Part shown: one piece after another, positions 17,885 to 27,042 of the stretch
Layout of the letters: every line of letters begins with the position of its first letter
Numbering within the stretch: position 1 is the first letter of the stretch
Assembly: GCA_947630875.1 (NCBI GenBank)
Contig: CANRJG010000007.1
Location: 1-60,697, forward strand
DNA: 60,697 nt
Reading direction: 5' to 3'
Source: an uncultured Lachnospiraceae bacterium
Lineage (GTDB): Bacteria > Bacillota > Clostridia > Lachnospirales > Lachnospiraceae
Notes under the pieces: model-generated
The model's database searches: none
What the model was told of the DNA's origin: nothing
The model's input: the letters and a program-made list of their open reading frames with translations, nothing else
Position numbers and translations under genes: made by a program

Positions 17885-20800
17885 TTAATATCCTTTAATA
17901 TTTGAATAATTAATAGTGTACCAGTTACTGTTATCTTTTGGATTATGCTCAACATCAGCAAATAACGGCAGAGCAAGTAAAGTAGGTTTTACAACAATCG
18001 TCGCATTGATTTTGACATAAACGGCTGCGTTTTCCATTCTATATTCTGTGTTGTCCGTGTGTTTTTGGGCCATATTTACCTGAATTACATCGGCTGTGCG
18101 TAAAATAACCCCTTTTTCGTTTGTATATAGCCCGATAAGAAGGAATAGTCTTAAATAATCGCTATATTGGAAAGCAACCATTGAAGACATACTGCTTGTT
18201 TCCAAACCCACTTCGCTACTGCCGAATAACCCATTCATTTTATTGCTAATCGTATTTTTAAGTTTTGTCGCTCCGGATTTAGCCGCATCCTTTATTTCAT
18301 TGCTCATGGATGACAGAGCATCAGCAACCATCGATGATACTTTTTCCTGAATATCTCTTCTCAATGTTGAGAAAATATCGTTCAACGCCGTACTTGCTGC
18401 AGACGTTGCCGTAGCAGTAGCATCCTTAATGCCATTGTAAATTTCCTTAATATATGAACCGCTGGATTCTTTGAAAAGATTTACAGCTTTTTCTTTTACT
18501 TGATATGCTATTCCTCCTTTATCCTCGGTAATAGCGGCCAGCCAATCATTGAGTTGAGAATCGACATAGTTTACTATCTCCGTCTCAGTCGACAGTCCCT
18601 CTTCGATTCCATTTTCAACCAATGTTGTGACCTTTTGCATTACAATGCCAGATTCTCGTTCAATCAAAGAATTAAACGATGCTTCTACACTGTCGCCGAG
18701 ATTATCTAACTCAGTTTGCGTTAGGTTATTTAGCTCATCTTCCGTTTTATCCAGCCACGAATCCAAGTATTCAACACCATTATCAATAGCCGCATCAATA
18801 GCAGGTTTAACAAGGTTTGTTGCAGCAGCGCCAAGATTGCTCATTAGATTGGAAAAGCTGATATTCCAAGTATTTCTATTTTTATAAAGCGGAACCCTCA
18901 TCCCCTCGCGTAAACACATTAGGTCTATTGAAGATTCAGCGATACCAATACCGATTATAATGGCGGCTTGAATTAAAGGCGCTGGTATAATACCCATTGT
19001 TGCGGCCGAAATTGGCGTTGCTATTGCCAGAGCACCATCGCGAATTTCGCTATTTGTAAATGCATAAACAAGATTAAAACCAAGCCTTATAGCGAAAATA
19101 CTTCCGTATGACGCAGTCTTATTTCCAGCATCACTCCCGCCATAAATAATGTACTCAACCTCTCCTCCGTATGCATAATTGTTATCTTTACATATTTTGT
19201 TATTTGTAAGACTTAGAAATTTTGCATCTGCCGGCGTCTCAGCGGAAGTTACAGAAGCATAGTTCTGTTTGACGGAATCTGAAAGAGCATTATATTTTGC
19301 CTCTTTTTCAAATGTGTCATAGCTGAACATACTCATCACATAGTCTGCATAATATAAATTGTCCCTGAGGCCTGTTCCAAAATCGAGCAATTTGTCTGTC
19401 AACGAAGAAAACATCGAAGATAAAGATAGAGACGTCTTTTCAGCAGCATCATCGTTATTTGTCTGCACCGTACCACTACCAGTAGTGCCGGAAGTTCCAG
19501 AAGAAGGCAGATTGGGTTGTCCTTTAATTTCTCCATCCGGAACAATTGTTTGTGTAGTTTTAGCGGCGTTTTTCGCGCCCTCACTTAAAGATGATTTGGT
19601 ATCTTCATACGTTTTTTCCTCGCTATCTTTCTTTGACGCCACCTCATTTGTTGTTTCAGGAACAGACGGATCAAAGACTGATTTGTGGAAATGAGAGTAA
19701 AGATACGTGTAAAAATTTAATTTGGGTTGTAACCTAAAATTTACTTGCGATTCCTGAGATGACGTCCAGGAAATATCAATATTACCCGAAGTGAATACCC
19801 CATCGTTCCACCAATTAGATATTTGCGCGTCAAGCTCTGGTTCATTAAATGTTATTGTTTTTAGATTCGCATCCCCATACTTGTTTCCAATTATATTTTT
19901 GAAAGTTGCATAGTCGCTTATCTCGCATATTGATGTACCAGCATATTTGAAATTATCAATTTCTTTAATCATATTATCGAGTCCAGATATGATGTTTTCA
20001 CATCTTTTGATGAGTTTCTGGACATCATCCGGCTTAAATTGTTCGCCAAGATCTTTAATTTCTGCTCTATCTTGTTTTGCCATAGAACTGTTTGACAGAG
20101 AGGAATTATTTGCTGTCGATGACCACGCAGCCTTAGCTGAATCTAAGGGTCCGCCTTCCTTAATACCATCCAAAACATAACCTAAATATGTCTTAGCTTT
20201 TTCTAAATTTGTTTTTGCATCTGATAAAGTAGTTCTGTAAGCGCAAATCTCATTATAAATATTTGAAATAGTGTTGTTGGTTGATTCTGTCGATGTCTTG
20301 TTTCCTATTGTATTTTCCTTTGTATCCAAATTACTATTTATGGCACTATAATCCACATTAAATGTACCGACATACGTAGCAAATTGATTTAAGAGTTCAT
20401 CATAAAAAACAGAATATTCTTTATTTGTATCGCCCCACAACTTTTCCTCTGTTTTTTCTGCATCATCTGCTTTGAAGTAATATGCGTGTAGCACCTTTTG
20501 ATAGCATTCATAATATTTTTTTACTGCTGCCACGTACGTGTTATATACGCCACGTCGATTAGTCTGCACCACGAACTGCAACCCATAAGTGTTTGCATCA
20601 CTTACGAGTAAATTGTCGTGCGCTGACAAAGCAGAGTTGTATGCAGCATGACAATTATTGAATGCTGATTTAAGATCTTCCGCAGAAGCCCTCTTTGAGT
20701 TTGAAAATGTCGTGAATTTTGTATAGTCATCGCATTTTGCCCGCACACCATTATTTTCACTACTGGTGTAAAGCATCATAACTACCGTATCCACGCCATT

Positions 20801-21610
20801 ATATTTGATTGTTTCTTCTCCAAATTCGAGAATGGAAGCATTAAAGGTTGCATAACTTTGTGTATCATATAAATTTTTTATCGTGTTAGTGTGTATTGTT
20901 TTATATTGATCACTATATGAAGCCAACGTCGATTTCATTTTTGAAAAGTAATTAGCATCTGATATAAATCCACTTTTGTTATATTCATTGATAGCACTCC
21001 AAGCGGTTTCTGCATTTTCCATTACCGTTTGTTGCGCCTCATAATAATCTTTTCTCTTATCGACAAGTTCTGTTTCCTTGCTCAAATTAATAAAACTTTG
21101 CAAAGAACTCAGGAAACTCAGCCCAGTATTGATAGGAGCGCGATATTTCATAAAGTCTATAACTTGCTTTTTTAGGAGAGTGGCATTTGCAAGATTTGCA
21201 TTTTTCAGTTTTTGCATATTAAAATCAGCAAGCTGCATATTCAAAATATCAGACGTCTTTTCGGACTTATCCAATGATCCTAAATGTGCCATAATCATAT
21301 CAACATATTCATCAGCATCCTCATCAGCAATGCCAGTAGATGTGATACATGTTCTATAATAATCTTCAAGTTTGGAAAATAACTCTTTTGTATCTTGAGC
21401 AGTAGCAAATAATCCATACATATCTTTGAGTACGGTATCATAATCTGTTAAAGCTGTATTAAGTGTTAATTCACCTGCTGATTCAGCGACACCTCTAGAC
21501 AATTTTACTTTACTCGCATCAACAAACAACGAGGAAACTGTCATCATTGGTACAAGAATGATAACCAGAAAAATGGAAACTACCCCTTTTGTATTCTTCC
21601 AAATTTTCAA
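17885..21610 (-). CDS. very large TadG/DUF5702-like pilus-associated protein
   Basis: The N-terminus reads 'NTKGVVSIFLVIILVPMMTV': a Gly followed by a hydrophobic pilin-like helix. 'SKVKLSRGVAESAGELTLNTALTDYDTVLKDMYGLF' follows, the pattern of DUF5702/TadG-type proteins. The rest, over 1100 residues, is mainly polar and helical (probable coiled coils about 150-620 and 950-1130), with a hydrophobic Ala/Ile-rich stretch near 880-910. The best start is TTG 21610: AAGGAG lies eight bases upstream, whereas the in-frame GTG at 21619 overlaps that site. It lies downstream of the smaller TadE-like gene. A structural or tip role in the pilus is inferred. Confidence 0.75.
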   Translation of the reverse strand: MKIWKNTKGVVSIFLVIILVPMMTVSSLFVDASKVKLSRGVAESAGELTLNTALTDYDTVLKDMYGLFATAQDTKELFSKLEDYYRTCITSTGIADEDADEYVDMIMAHLGSLDKSEKTSDILNMQLADFNMQKLKNANLANATLLKKQVIDFMKYRAPINTGLSFLSSLQSFINLSKETELVDKRKDYYEAQQTVMENAETAWSAINEYNKSGFISDANYFSKMKSTLASYSDQYKTIHTNTIKNLYDTQSYATFNASILEFGEETIKYNGVDTVVMMLYTSSENNGVRAKCDDYTKFTTFSNSKRASAEDLKSAFNNCHAAYNSALSAHDNLLVSDANTYGLQFVVQTNRRGVYNTYVAAVKKYYECYQKVLHAYYFKADDAEKTEEKLWGDTNKEYSVFYDELLNQFATYVGTFNVDYSAINSNLDTKENTIGNKTSTESTNNTISNIYNEICAYRTTLSDAKTNLEKAKTYLGYVLDGIKEGGPLDSAKAAWSSTANNSSLSNSSMAKQDRAEIKDLGEQFKPDDVQKLIKRCENIISGLDNMIKEIDNFKYAGTSICEISDYATFKNIIGNKYGDANLKTITFNEPELDAQISNWWNDGVFTSGNIDISWTSSQESQVNFRLQPKLNFYTYLYSHFHKSVFDPSVPETTNEVASKKDSEEKTYEDTKSSLSEGAKNAAKTTQTIVPDGEIKGQPNLPSSGTSGTTGSGTVQTNNDDAAEKTSLSLSSMFSSLTDKLLDFGTGLRDNLYYADYVMSMFSYDTFEKEAKYNALSDSVKQNYASVTSAETPADAKFLSLTNNKICKDNNYAYGGEVEYIIYGGSDAGNKTASYGSIFAIRLGFNLVYAFTNSEIRDGALAIATPISAATMGIIPAPLIQAAIIIGIGIAESSIDLMCLREGMRVPLYKNRNTWNISFSNLMSNLGAAATNLVKPAIDAAIDNGVEYLDSWLDKTEDELNNLTQTELDNLGDSVEASFNSLIERESGIVMQKVTTLVENGIEEGLSTETEIVNYVDSQLNDWLAAITEDKGGIAYQVKEKAVNLFKESSGSYIKEIYNGIKDATATATSAASTALNDIFSTLRRDIQEKVSSMVADALSSMSNEIKDAAKSGATKLKNTISNKMNGLFGSSEVGLETSSMSSMVAFQYSDYLRLFLLIGLYTNEKGVILRTADVIQVNMAQKHTDNTEYRMENAAVYVKINATIVVKPTLLALPLFADVEHNPKDNSNWYTINYSNIKGY

Positions 21611-21625
21611 CGGTATCACTCCTTC

Positions 21626-22288
21626 CTATTTACTAGCAAAGCTTGAAATAAAATCGTTTACCTTTCCAAAAACATCTGATATACTTTGTCCTATTTTCGT
21701 GCCATAAAATAAATCTATAACCATATCCGTATTTCGGATGAATTCAGCCGTGTTATTTACAGGAACTTCTGCTCTGGATTTTATCGTAAGTATCTTAGGA
21801 GAATTTGAACCCAAAAATTTTATAGGAAATTCAACTGAGTATTCTACTTCAACAGAGAAAGTTGAATACACTACATAATTATTGAATTCCGCTATATTTG
21901 TCTTAGCTGTTTTTAATTTTGGCTTCATGTTTTTAAAAAACGAAGAAGATTGTCTTTTAATTTCTGATTCAACGGAGGCAGCAATATGAGACTCAATATC
22001 GTCCATTCCTCCGAAAATGAATCGATATGGCTCTGTTTCAAGAGCAGAAAGCGAAGGAACATTACCATTATTTTGTTTGATAGACTCAAGCATAGGATCG
22101 GCACAATAACTGGCACCCTGCAAAGCATACGTTTCTACAACCGATTCCACTTGAGATTTCACATAATGAGAATTACCCATATAAATTAAAAAGAAAAGAA
22201 TTATAAACATAATAGGAAACACAAAAGAAGCTTCTACAATTTGTACTGCTCCTTTTTCATTTTTTAACACTTTAAATGCTCCTATCAT
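21626..22288 (-). CDS. tadE: TadE-like pseudopilin
   Basis: This 220-residue protein begins 'KNEKGAVQIVEASFVFPIMF', a Gly cleavage site followed by a Glu-containing hydrophobic helix, as in TadE minor pilins. A mixed extracellular domain follows. ATG 22288 was chosen over an upstream Met because AAAGGA lies eight bases before it. It is the first gene after the Flp pilin and its 3' hairpin, and is followed 15 bases later by the TadG/DUF5702-like gene. It should be cleaved by the operon's prepilin peptidase. Confidence 0.82.
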   Translation of the reverse strand: MIGAFKVLKNEKGAVQIVEASFVFPIMFIILFFLIYMGNSHYVKSQVESVVETYALQGASYCADPMLESIKQNNGNVPSLSALETEPYRFIFGGMDDIESHIAASVESEIKRQSSSFFKNMKPKLKTAKTNIAEFNNYVVYSTFSVEVEYSVEFPIKFLGSNSPKILTIKSRAEVPVNNTAEFIRNTDMVIDLFYGTKIGQSISDVFGKVNDFISSFASK

Positions 22289-22339
22289 CGTTACTGTCCT
22301 TTTCAAAAAACTACTATAGAATATCAAATTAAATGGTGA

Positions 22340-22375
22340 GTAAGGGGGCTACTTTGATTTCAACACCCCCCTTAC
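22340..22375 (-). promoter_or_regulatory. stem-loop directly 3' of the Flp pilin gene
   Basis: A perfect 9-bp stem (GTAAGGGGG/CCCCCTTAC) with a 17-base loop lies 20 bases after the pilin stop. No U-run follows on the transcribed strand, so it looks like an mRNA-stabilising or processing hairpin rather than a full terminator. This would allow more pilin message than downstream message. Confidence 0.65.
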
Positions 22376-22395
22376 ACACCTGTGAAGAGGGTTAC

Positions 22396-22641
22396 TTACT
22401 CACCACCGCCACCGCCACTGCCACCAGGCGCAATAGCATCTGTGGCCGAACCTTGAATTGTCCCGAATAAAGTTTCAAGCAATTCTTCGATTTTCTGCCT
22501 AAATACAATCGCTAAAAGGACAGCAATACCGATAAGTACGACAATGGCCACAATGTTGACTTCTCCCTTCTCATCGGTAAAAAGTTGCCGCAGTTTAAAT
22601 TTTGCGAAGTTACCGAACAACATTAAGTTCTGAATCAACAT
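22396..22641 (-). CDS. flp: Flp-type major pilin (Flp1 family)
   Basis: This 81-residue precursor has a polar leader ending 'FTDEKG', a hydrophobic helix 'VNIVAIVVLIGIAVLLAIVF' and a short amphipathic segment 'RQKIEELLETLFG', the usual size and layout of type IVb Flp pilins. Cleavage is expected after the Gly of 'EKG'. The C-terminus is a Gly-rich tail (GGSGGGGGE), which is unusual. The ribosome site AAAGGAGG before ATG 22641 is one of the strongest in the operon, and stem-loops lie on both sides of the gene. This fits a highly expressed structural subunit. Confidence 0.85.
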   Translation of the reverse strand: MLIQNLMLFGNFAKFKLRQLFTDEKGEVNIVAIVVLIGIAVLLAIVFRQKIEELLETLFGTIQGSATDAIAPGGSGGGGGE

Positions 22642-22663
22642 GATGTTTTCCTCCTTTCATTAA

Positions 22664-22705
22664 TTTTGGTACTAGGCGTTTACGAAACGCCTAAATTTGG
22701 TACTA
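22664..22705 (-). promoter_or_regulatory. stem-loop flanked by short direct repeats upstream of flp
   Basis: A perfect 9-bp palindrome arm pair (TAGGCGTTT-ACG-AAACGCCTA, 22673-22693) lies between tadC and flp. It is bracketed by two copies of TTTGGTACTA. It sits just 5' of the strong flp ribosome site, so it could be an mRNA processing or protection element or an operator. Confidence 0.55.
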
Positions 22706-22724
22706 TATAGAAATATAATATCCG

Positions 22725-23603
22725 TTATGAAACACCCAAATTGGTGAAAATCGGGACTAAAATCATGATTAGTATTCCGACAAACATAATACAGATTGGA
22801 ATTAGTAATTTACTTGCTGCCTTCTCACCCTCACGACGAACAACCTGTTTTTTCATTTGCCAAACTTCTTTGCTTTGCTCCTGCAGCATCTCCGTTAGTT
22901 CACTGTTGCCTTTCGTCATACCCTGAATAATTGTTGATGTGAATTTCTTAACTTCGGGTATGATGCATCTTGTGCCAAAATTATAAAACGCATCAACTTC
23001 TGCCACGCCGTTATTCATTTCGTTTACAGCGGTTTGCATTTCCTTATAAATAATTCCTGCTCCGGCGTAAGCCACTTCTTGCCACGCTTCTCGCAAAATC
23101 ATTCCGGCGTTAGTAAGAAGGGCAAGTTTTGAAACTACTTCAGAAAAGTCATGGAGCAATTCATCAGATCGTTTTTGAATCTTTTTAGAGGTTACCGTTC
23201 CAAAATAGTAATAAGCCAATCCTGTAAACACGATTCCGACGATGAAAGCCAAAATTTCTGAGGACAATCCATAAAAGGCAAAAGCAAGTACGAATACTGT
23301 GAATGCTATAGTGATTTGCTGCGAATGAATTACCCGTAAATAATAATCGCTATACTTATTACCATATAGCACAGCAAGCTGAGTCCGCAAATTACGATCT
23401 TTTTTACTTTTATAGCTATATTTGAATAAGTCGAGTACTGAAAAACCAAGCCCATAGATTTCCTTAAAAGGAAAATCCTTTTCCTGAAGAATTTCAAACA
23501 TTGAATTGTGTTTCAATCCTTTAAAATAAAATAGAATCCAAATCATTAAGGAGACAGCACCCAAAGCAATCATTAAATAATCAATAATTCCCAATTCTGC
23601 CAT
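22725..23603 (-). CDS. tadC: TadC-like type II secretion F-domain protein
   Basis: This 292-residue integral membrane protein has an N-terminal helix, a cytoplasmic region, two helices near 95-140 and a C-terminal helix pair ending 'ICIMFVGILIMILVPIF'. The T2SS_F core lies at about 160-280 ('LLHDFSEVVSKLALLTNAGMILREAWQEVA' and 'EGEKAASKLLIP'). In Tad systems TadB and TadC form the inner-membrane platform that couples the TadA motor to pilin extrusion. It starts 13 bases after tadB. Confidence 0.88.
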   Translation of the reverse strand: MAELGIIDYLMIALGAVSLMIWILFYFKGLKHNSMFEILQEKDFPFKEIYGLGFSVLDLFKYSYKSKKDRNLRTQLAVLYGNKYSDYYLRVIHSQQITIAFTVFVLAFAFYGLSSEILAFIVGIVFTGLAYYYFGTVTSKKIQKRSDELLHDFSEVVSKLALLTNAGMILREAWQEVAYAGAGIIYKEMQTAVNEMNNGVAEVDAFYNFGTRCIIPEVKKFTSTIIQGMTKGNSELTEMLQEQSKEVWQMKKQVVRREGEKAASKLLIPICIMFVGILIMILVPIFTNLGVS

Positions 23604-23616
23604 AGATTTCGCCTCC

Positions 23617-24468
23617 TCAAATCTTAATATTCAGTACAGATTTTCCAATGTAATAAGCGACAACAAAAATTACAATGCTGATCGTTGTTGAAATAATACC
23701 CGTAGGTGTAACAAAATTAGCTGCAAAATCCGGACTCATCATTTTAATTACGCCGATTAAAGCGATCGGCATCAAAATCATGATGTTTTGTTCCATCTTA
23801 TTAGAGGTAACAAGAGTTTCTATATCTTCTGCAATCTCCATTTTGTCGCTTAAAATCTCGTGAGTATTCCTGATAATATCTTTAATGTTTCCTCCTTTTC
23901 TGTAACTGATCTTGAAGACATTAGCAAAACTCAATATATCATCATTTCCACTTCGCTTTCCAAAGTCTTCTAGAACATCCTCAATTGCGACATTATTATG
24001 AATACCGGAAATGATAACTTCCAACTCTTTAAGTATGTAGGCATCCGATTGGTATTGAGTTTTTAAATCTTCATATATTCCAAAGAAGGAATCGTTGACA
24101 TTTTTTCCTGCTCCAAGCGAAGTAGTCAATGCCTCCAACATATCTCGGAATTGATGGTTCAGTTCTTTCTTCCTTTTTTCAATGATTGACTTGACTCTGA
24201 TTGGAAGGAACAGTTTTCCGGCAACAATTCCAACAACAAAAGGAATAGTAATATTCAGAACCCATGTAAGTACAGTTGCCTGACCAAACTCGTCTTTACC
24301 AATTCCCCCATAAAACAAATAACCTACAAATGCTCCTGCAGCAAACGCAACAAGAAATGTCAAAACTTTCTCCAGAGGTTTCATGTAATAGACATTATAA
24401 TTAAGAGTTGGCATATTCGTTGCCGATGAAAAATATTCCGGTTCTTTTGCAACACCTTTTTTTTTCAT
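23617..24468 (-). CDS. tadB: TadB-like type II secretion F-domain protein
   Basis: This platform protein of about 283 residues has an N-terminal membrane segment pair (about 45-110), a T2SS_F domain ('FRDMLEALTTSLGAGKNVNDSFFGIYEDL' and 'YRKGGNIKDIIRNTHEILSDKM') and C-terminal helices. ATG 24468 is chosen because GAGGTG lies six to seven bases upstream; it starts 11 bases after the tadA stop. It partners with TadC next to it. Confidence 0.88.
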   Translation of the reverse strand: MKKKGVAKEPEYFSSATNMPTLNYNVYYMKPLEKVLTFLVAFAAGAFVGYLFYGGIGKDEFGQATVLTWVLNITIPFVVGIVAGKLFLPIRVKSIIEKRKKELNHQFRDMLEALTTSLGAGKNVNDSFFGIYEDLKTQYQSDAYILKELEVIISGIHNNVAIEDVLEDFGKRSGNDDILSFANVFKISYRKGGNIKDIIRNTHEILSDKMEIAEDIETLVTSNKMEQNIMILMPIALIGVIKMMSPDFAANFVTPTGIISTTISIVIFVVAYYIGKSVLNIKI

Positions 24469-24478
24469 TTTCCACACC

Positions 24479-25717
24479 TCATATCTGCTCCCGCACACCG
24501 GCCAAACGGAGTTTAAACGTATTGATCATTTCATTTTTTGTTCGATGGAGCGCCCCAGAAACCTTATCTAAGGTACTGTTTTCATCTTCTTCAAACACAT
24601 AAAGCGGATTAAGAATGATCTTGCCGTTTTCGTAACCCACAACTTCCGTGATTTCCATTGTTTTTCTGGATTTATCTCTTAGTCTGGAAAGATGGATAAT
24701 AATATCTACCGCAGAGGCAATTTGCTGGCGGATCGCTTCCAGCGGAAGTCCGGCAGCGCCCTGAAGCACCATGGTCTCCAAACGGCTAAGCATATCTTCG
24801 GTTGAGTTTGCATGGCCGGTTGACAGGGAACCGTCGTGACCGGTGTTCATGGCCTGCAGCATATCAAGAGCCTCGCCGCCACGCACCTCGCCGACTACGA
24901 TTCTTTCCGGTCGCATACGAAGCGACGATTTGATCAAATCACGAATTGTAATCTGTCCGGCGCCGGACGCATTTGCATTTCTTGTTTCCAGGCTGACTAA
25001 GTTATCGATGCCGGTTATCTGCAACTCAGCGGAATCTTCTATTGTGATAACGCGTTCATCCTTCGGAATATAGTTGGAAAGCGCGTTTAGAAAAGTTGTT
25101 TTACCGGAACCTGTACCGCCGCTGATAAAAATGTTGTATTTTGCTTTTACCAACAGTTCCAACTTGGCCGCGATTTCTTTTGTAATTGATCCATACTGAA
25201 TCAATCTCTCTATGGTCATTGGTGTTTTCGAAAACTTACGAATTGTCAATGTGGGGCCACATAAAGCAATGGGCGGCAGCACAACATTGACACGTGAGCC
25301 GTCGGGCAGACGGGTATCGCAAATGGGATTCGCCTGATTTACTTCACGTCCGGCAAGTCCCACAATGCGCTGAATCACATCTTCCAGCCTGCGTTGACTT
25401 TCAAACTGCTTATCCAGTTTGAAAAGACGGCCGTTTTGCTCAATAAAAATATTCTTAGGACCATTGATCATAACTTCTGTGATGGTATCATCCTTGATAA
25501 TAGAGTCCAGCAAGCCAAATCCTCTGATTGAGCTGTATACCTGTTCAACAACCGAAACCCTTTGATCGATAGGACAATATGCGGCACCAATCTTTTGGGC
25601 AACAATTTCCTCGATTTTTTCCTGCAGTTCTTCGTCACTGATCGAGTTAAGAGGCAAATTTTCGGTAACATATTTTTTTACATCAATGATAAGTTGCTGT
25701 TGCTGCTCCGAAGTCAT
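24479..25717 (-). CDS. tadA: TadA/CpaF-type secretion ATPase
   Basis: This 412-residue motor ATPase shows Walker A 'ISGGTGSGKTTFLNALS' and an Asp box 'VITIEDSAELQI'. It also has a Walker B-like 'RPERIVVGEVRGGEALDMLQAMNTGHDGSLSTGHANS' with the His box of GspE/CpaF ATPases. The N-terminal helical domain is of CpaF type. It powers pilin assembly through TadB/TadC. The gene is 20 bases after tadZ. All catalytic motifs are intact. Confidence 0.94.
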   Translation of the reverse strand: MTSEQQQQLIIDVKKYVTENLPLNSISDEELQEKIEEIVAQKIGAAYCPIDQRVSVVEQVYSSIRGFGLLDSIIKDDTITEVMINGPKNIFIEQNGRLFKLDKQFESQRRLEDVIQRIVGLAGREVNQANPICDTRLPDGSRVNVVLPPIALCGPTLTIRKFSKTPMTIERLIQYGSITKEIAAKLELLVKAKYNIFISGGTGSGKTTFLNALSNYIPKDERVITIEDSAELQITGIDNLVSLETRNANASGAGQITIRDLIKSSLRMRPERIVVGEVRGGEALDMLQAMNTGHDGSLSTGHANSTEDMLSRLETMVLQGAAGLPLEAIRQQIASAVDIIIHLSRLRDKSRKTMEITEVVGYENGKIILNPLYVFEEDENSTLDKVSGALHRTKNEMINTFKLRLAGVREQI

Positions 25718-25737
25718 TTTGAATCACCTCATATCAC

Positions 25738-26799
25738 TCAAAAAATCTTTTCAAATATATCCATTTTGCTCAACTGTTCTAAAACTTGTCCCGCGGTTGC
25801 ATGTTCATATCTGGGTGCTCCGCCAATGTCCTTTATTCCAATATTTCCAACCGTATGACCGGTTTTGTTGCTGAACTTGTTATAAACTAAGCACAGTCGG
25901 TTTGTCAGCGGAGAGTCGTTTTCCTGTTCCTTTATTGATAGTGCCGTATATGCATTTTGTATTTTCTTGTTTGATACTTCTGACCCATCCCCCACCAATA
26001 CAATTGCATGGGCTTTGTGAAACAGCTTTAACTCATTGCTGTCAAGCGTAAAATCTGCGTCTATTACGATGTAATCATAGGAACCCATCAAATTAATTTC
26101 GGATAATAAACGAACACGGTCATCCGACGAGAGTTCAAACATATCCAATGCAATTTTAGGTTGAGAGTAGAAAAACACTCCGCATTTATCCTGCTTTACA
26201 CAGCTTTCCAGCTTCAAGGGCAGATTTGTTTTTTTGCTTTTTAATGCAAAAACAATATCGCTCATGTCAAACTGTCCTTCTCCGGAAAAGAATACATCTG
26301 ATGATCCGATTTTTTCGAGATTTAAATAGAGCACCTTTTTGTTTCTTTCTGCGTAATGAATTGCCGCCGCTGCTGCCATAGACGAGGCTCCCGCTCCGCA
26401 GCCTGCAGAAGTAAACGCAACAATTTTTGTGTTTTCATCATTGAAATTAAGTCCCGATACATTTCCGGCCTTCTCGGAATATATACTCAAAATCTGTTTA
26501 TAAATTAAATCCACCTTTTGAAATTTACAGATAGCACGCTGGTCATTGACCTGATCGACATCATTGGAATCAACGAAATAAGCAAATGCGCATTTTCGTG
26601 GTAAAGTATTTACGTCGATTGTAAACATATCACTTGCTACCAGCACATCTATTCTGGCAGATTCCAATGTAGAAAGTGCCATATTCTGATCCGTGAAGGA
26701 ATATATCTCGAACTTGTCAGAGTATTTTGTATTAAATACTGTAACAATTCTCTTTAAATAGCTTTGATCCGATTCCAAAATTGCAAGTTTAATCCTCAT
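25738..26799 (-). CDS. tadZ: TadZ/CpaE-like MinD-fold protein with receiver-like N-terminus
   Basis: The N-terminal 120 residues look like an atypical receiver domain ('IKLAILESDQSYLKRIVTVF', 'ARIDVLVASDMF'). The rest is a ParA/MinD-like domain. Its phosphate loop reads 'SAGCGAGASSMAAAAA' in place of a GKGGVGKT-type loop, so the usual lysines are missing and ATP hydrolysis is doubtful. TadZ proteins localise the Tad machine at the cell pole in other systems. It is the first gene of the array; the 149 bases before it end at the left inverted site of the switch. Confidence 0.82.
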   Translation of the reverse strand: MRIKLAILESDQSYLKRIVTVFNTKYSDKFEIYSFTDQNMALSTLESARIDVLVASDMFTIDVNTLPRKCAFAYFVDSNDVDQVNDQRAICKFQKVDLIYKQILSIYSEKAGNVSGLNFNDENTKIVAFTSAGCGAGASSMAAAAAIHYAERNKKVLYLNLEKIGSSDVFFSGEGQFDMSDIVFALKSKKTNLPLKLESCVKQDKCGVFFYSQPKIALDMFELSSDDRVRLLSEINLMGSYDYIVIDADFTLDSNELKLFHKAHAIVLVGDGSEVSNKKIQNAYTALSIKEQENDSPLTNRLCLVYNKFSNKTGHTVGNIGIKDIGGAPRYEHATAGQVLEQLSKMDIFEKIF

Positions 26800-26948
26800 T
26801 CGCTTTACCTTTCTCTACAAAATGGTGTTACATTCTTAATGTTGGGCCAGTGTTTTAACAAATCCAGATGAATAATACGCATAGATTTTAGTCAACCTAA
26901 TTAAGTGCATATAGTTTTTTCATTATTGTAAAAGTTCATTTCCCTTTT
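26800..26948 (-). promoter_or_regulatory. leader of the tad operon outside the invertible segment
   Basis: This is non-coding. On the minus strand I find only poor promoter matches, for example TTGACT with TATTAT 12 bases later, and TATATG without a -35. There is no hairpin terminator between the recombinase gene and tadZ. The leader would become a 5' untranslated region if the promoter inside the invertible segment faced it. Confidence 0.5.
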
Positions 26949-26969
26949 CGTAGAACTATCTCTTCCACG
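26949..26969 (+). repeat. left inverted recombination site
   Basis: The 21-bp site has arms CGTAGAA and TTCCACG around a 7-base spacer CTATCTC. It matches the reverse complement of the site at 28372-28392 at 20 of 21 positions. The outer flanks also share 'CATTT' followed by T-rich sequence. Arm-spacer-arm with 7-bp spacer is the form of tyrosine-recombinase crossover sites. Confidence 0.85.
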
Positions 26970-27042
26970 CAACTTTCCTCACATTTCCTTATTGCATCGC
27001 ACTTCCCATCATCTTTGACCCATTTTTTGACCACTTTTATTT

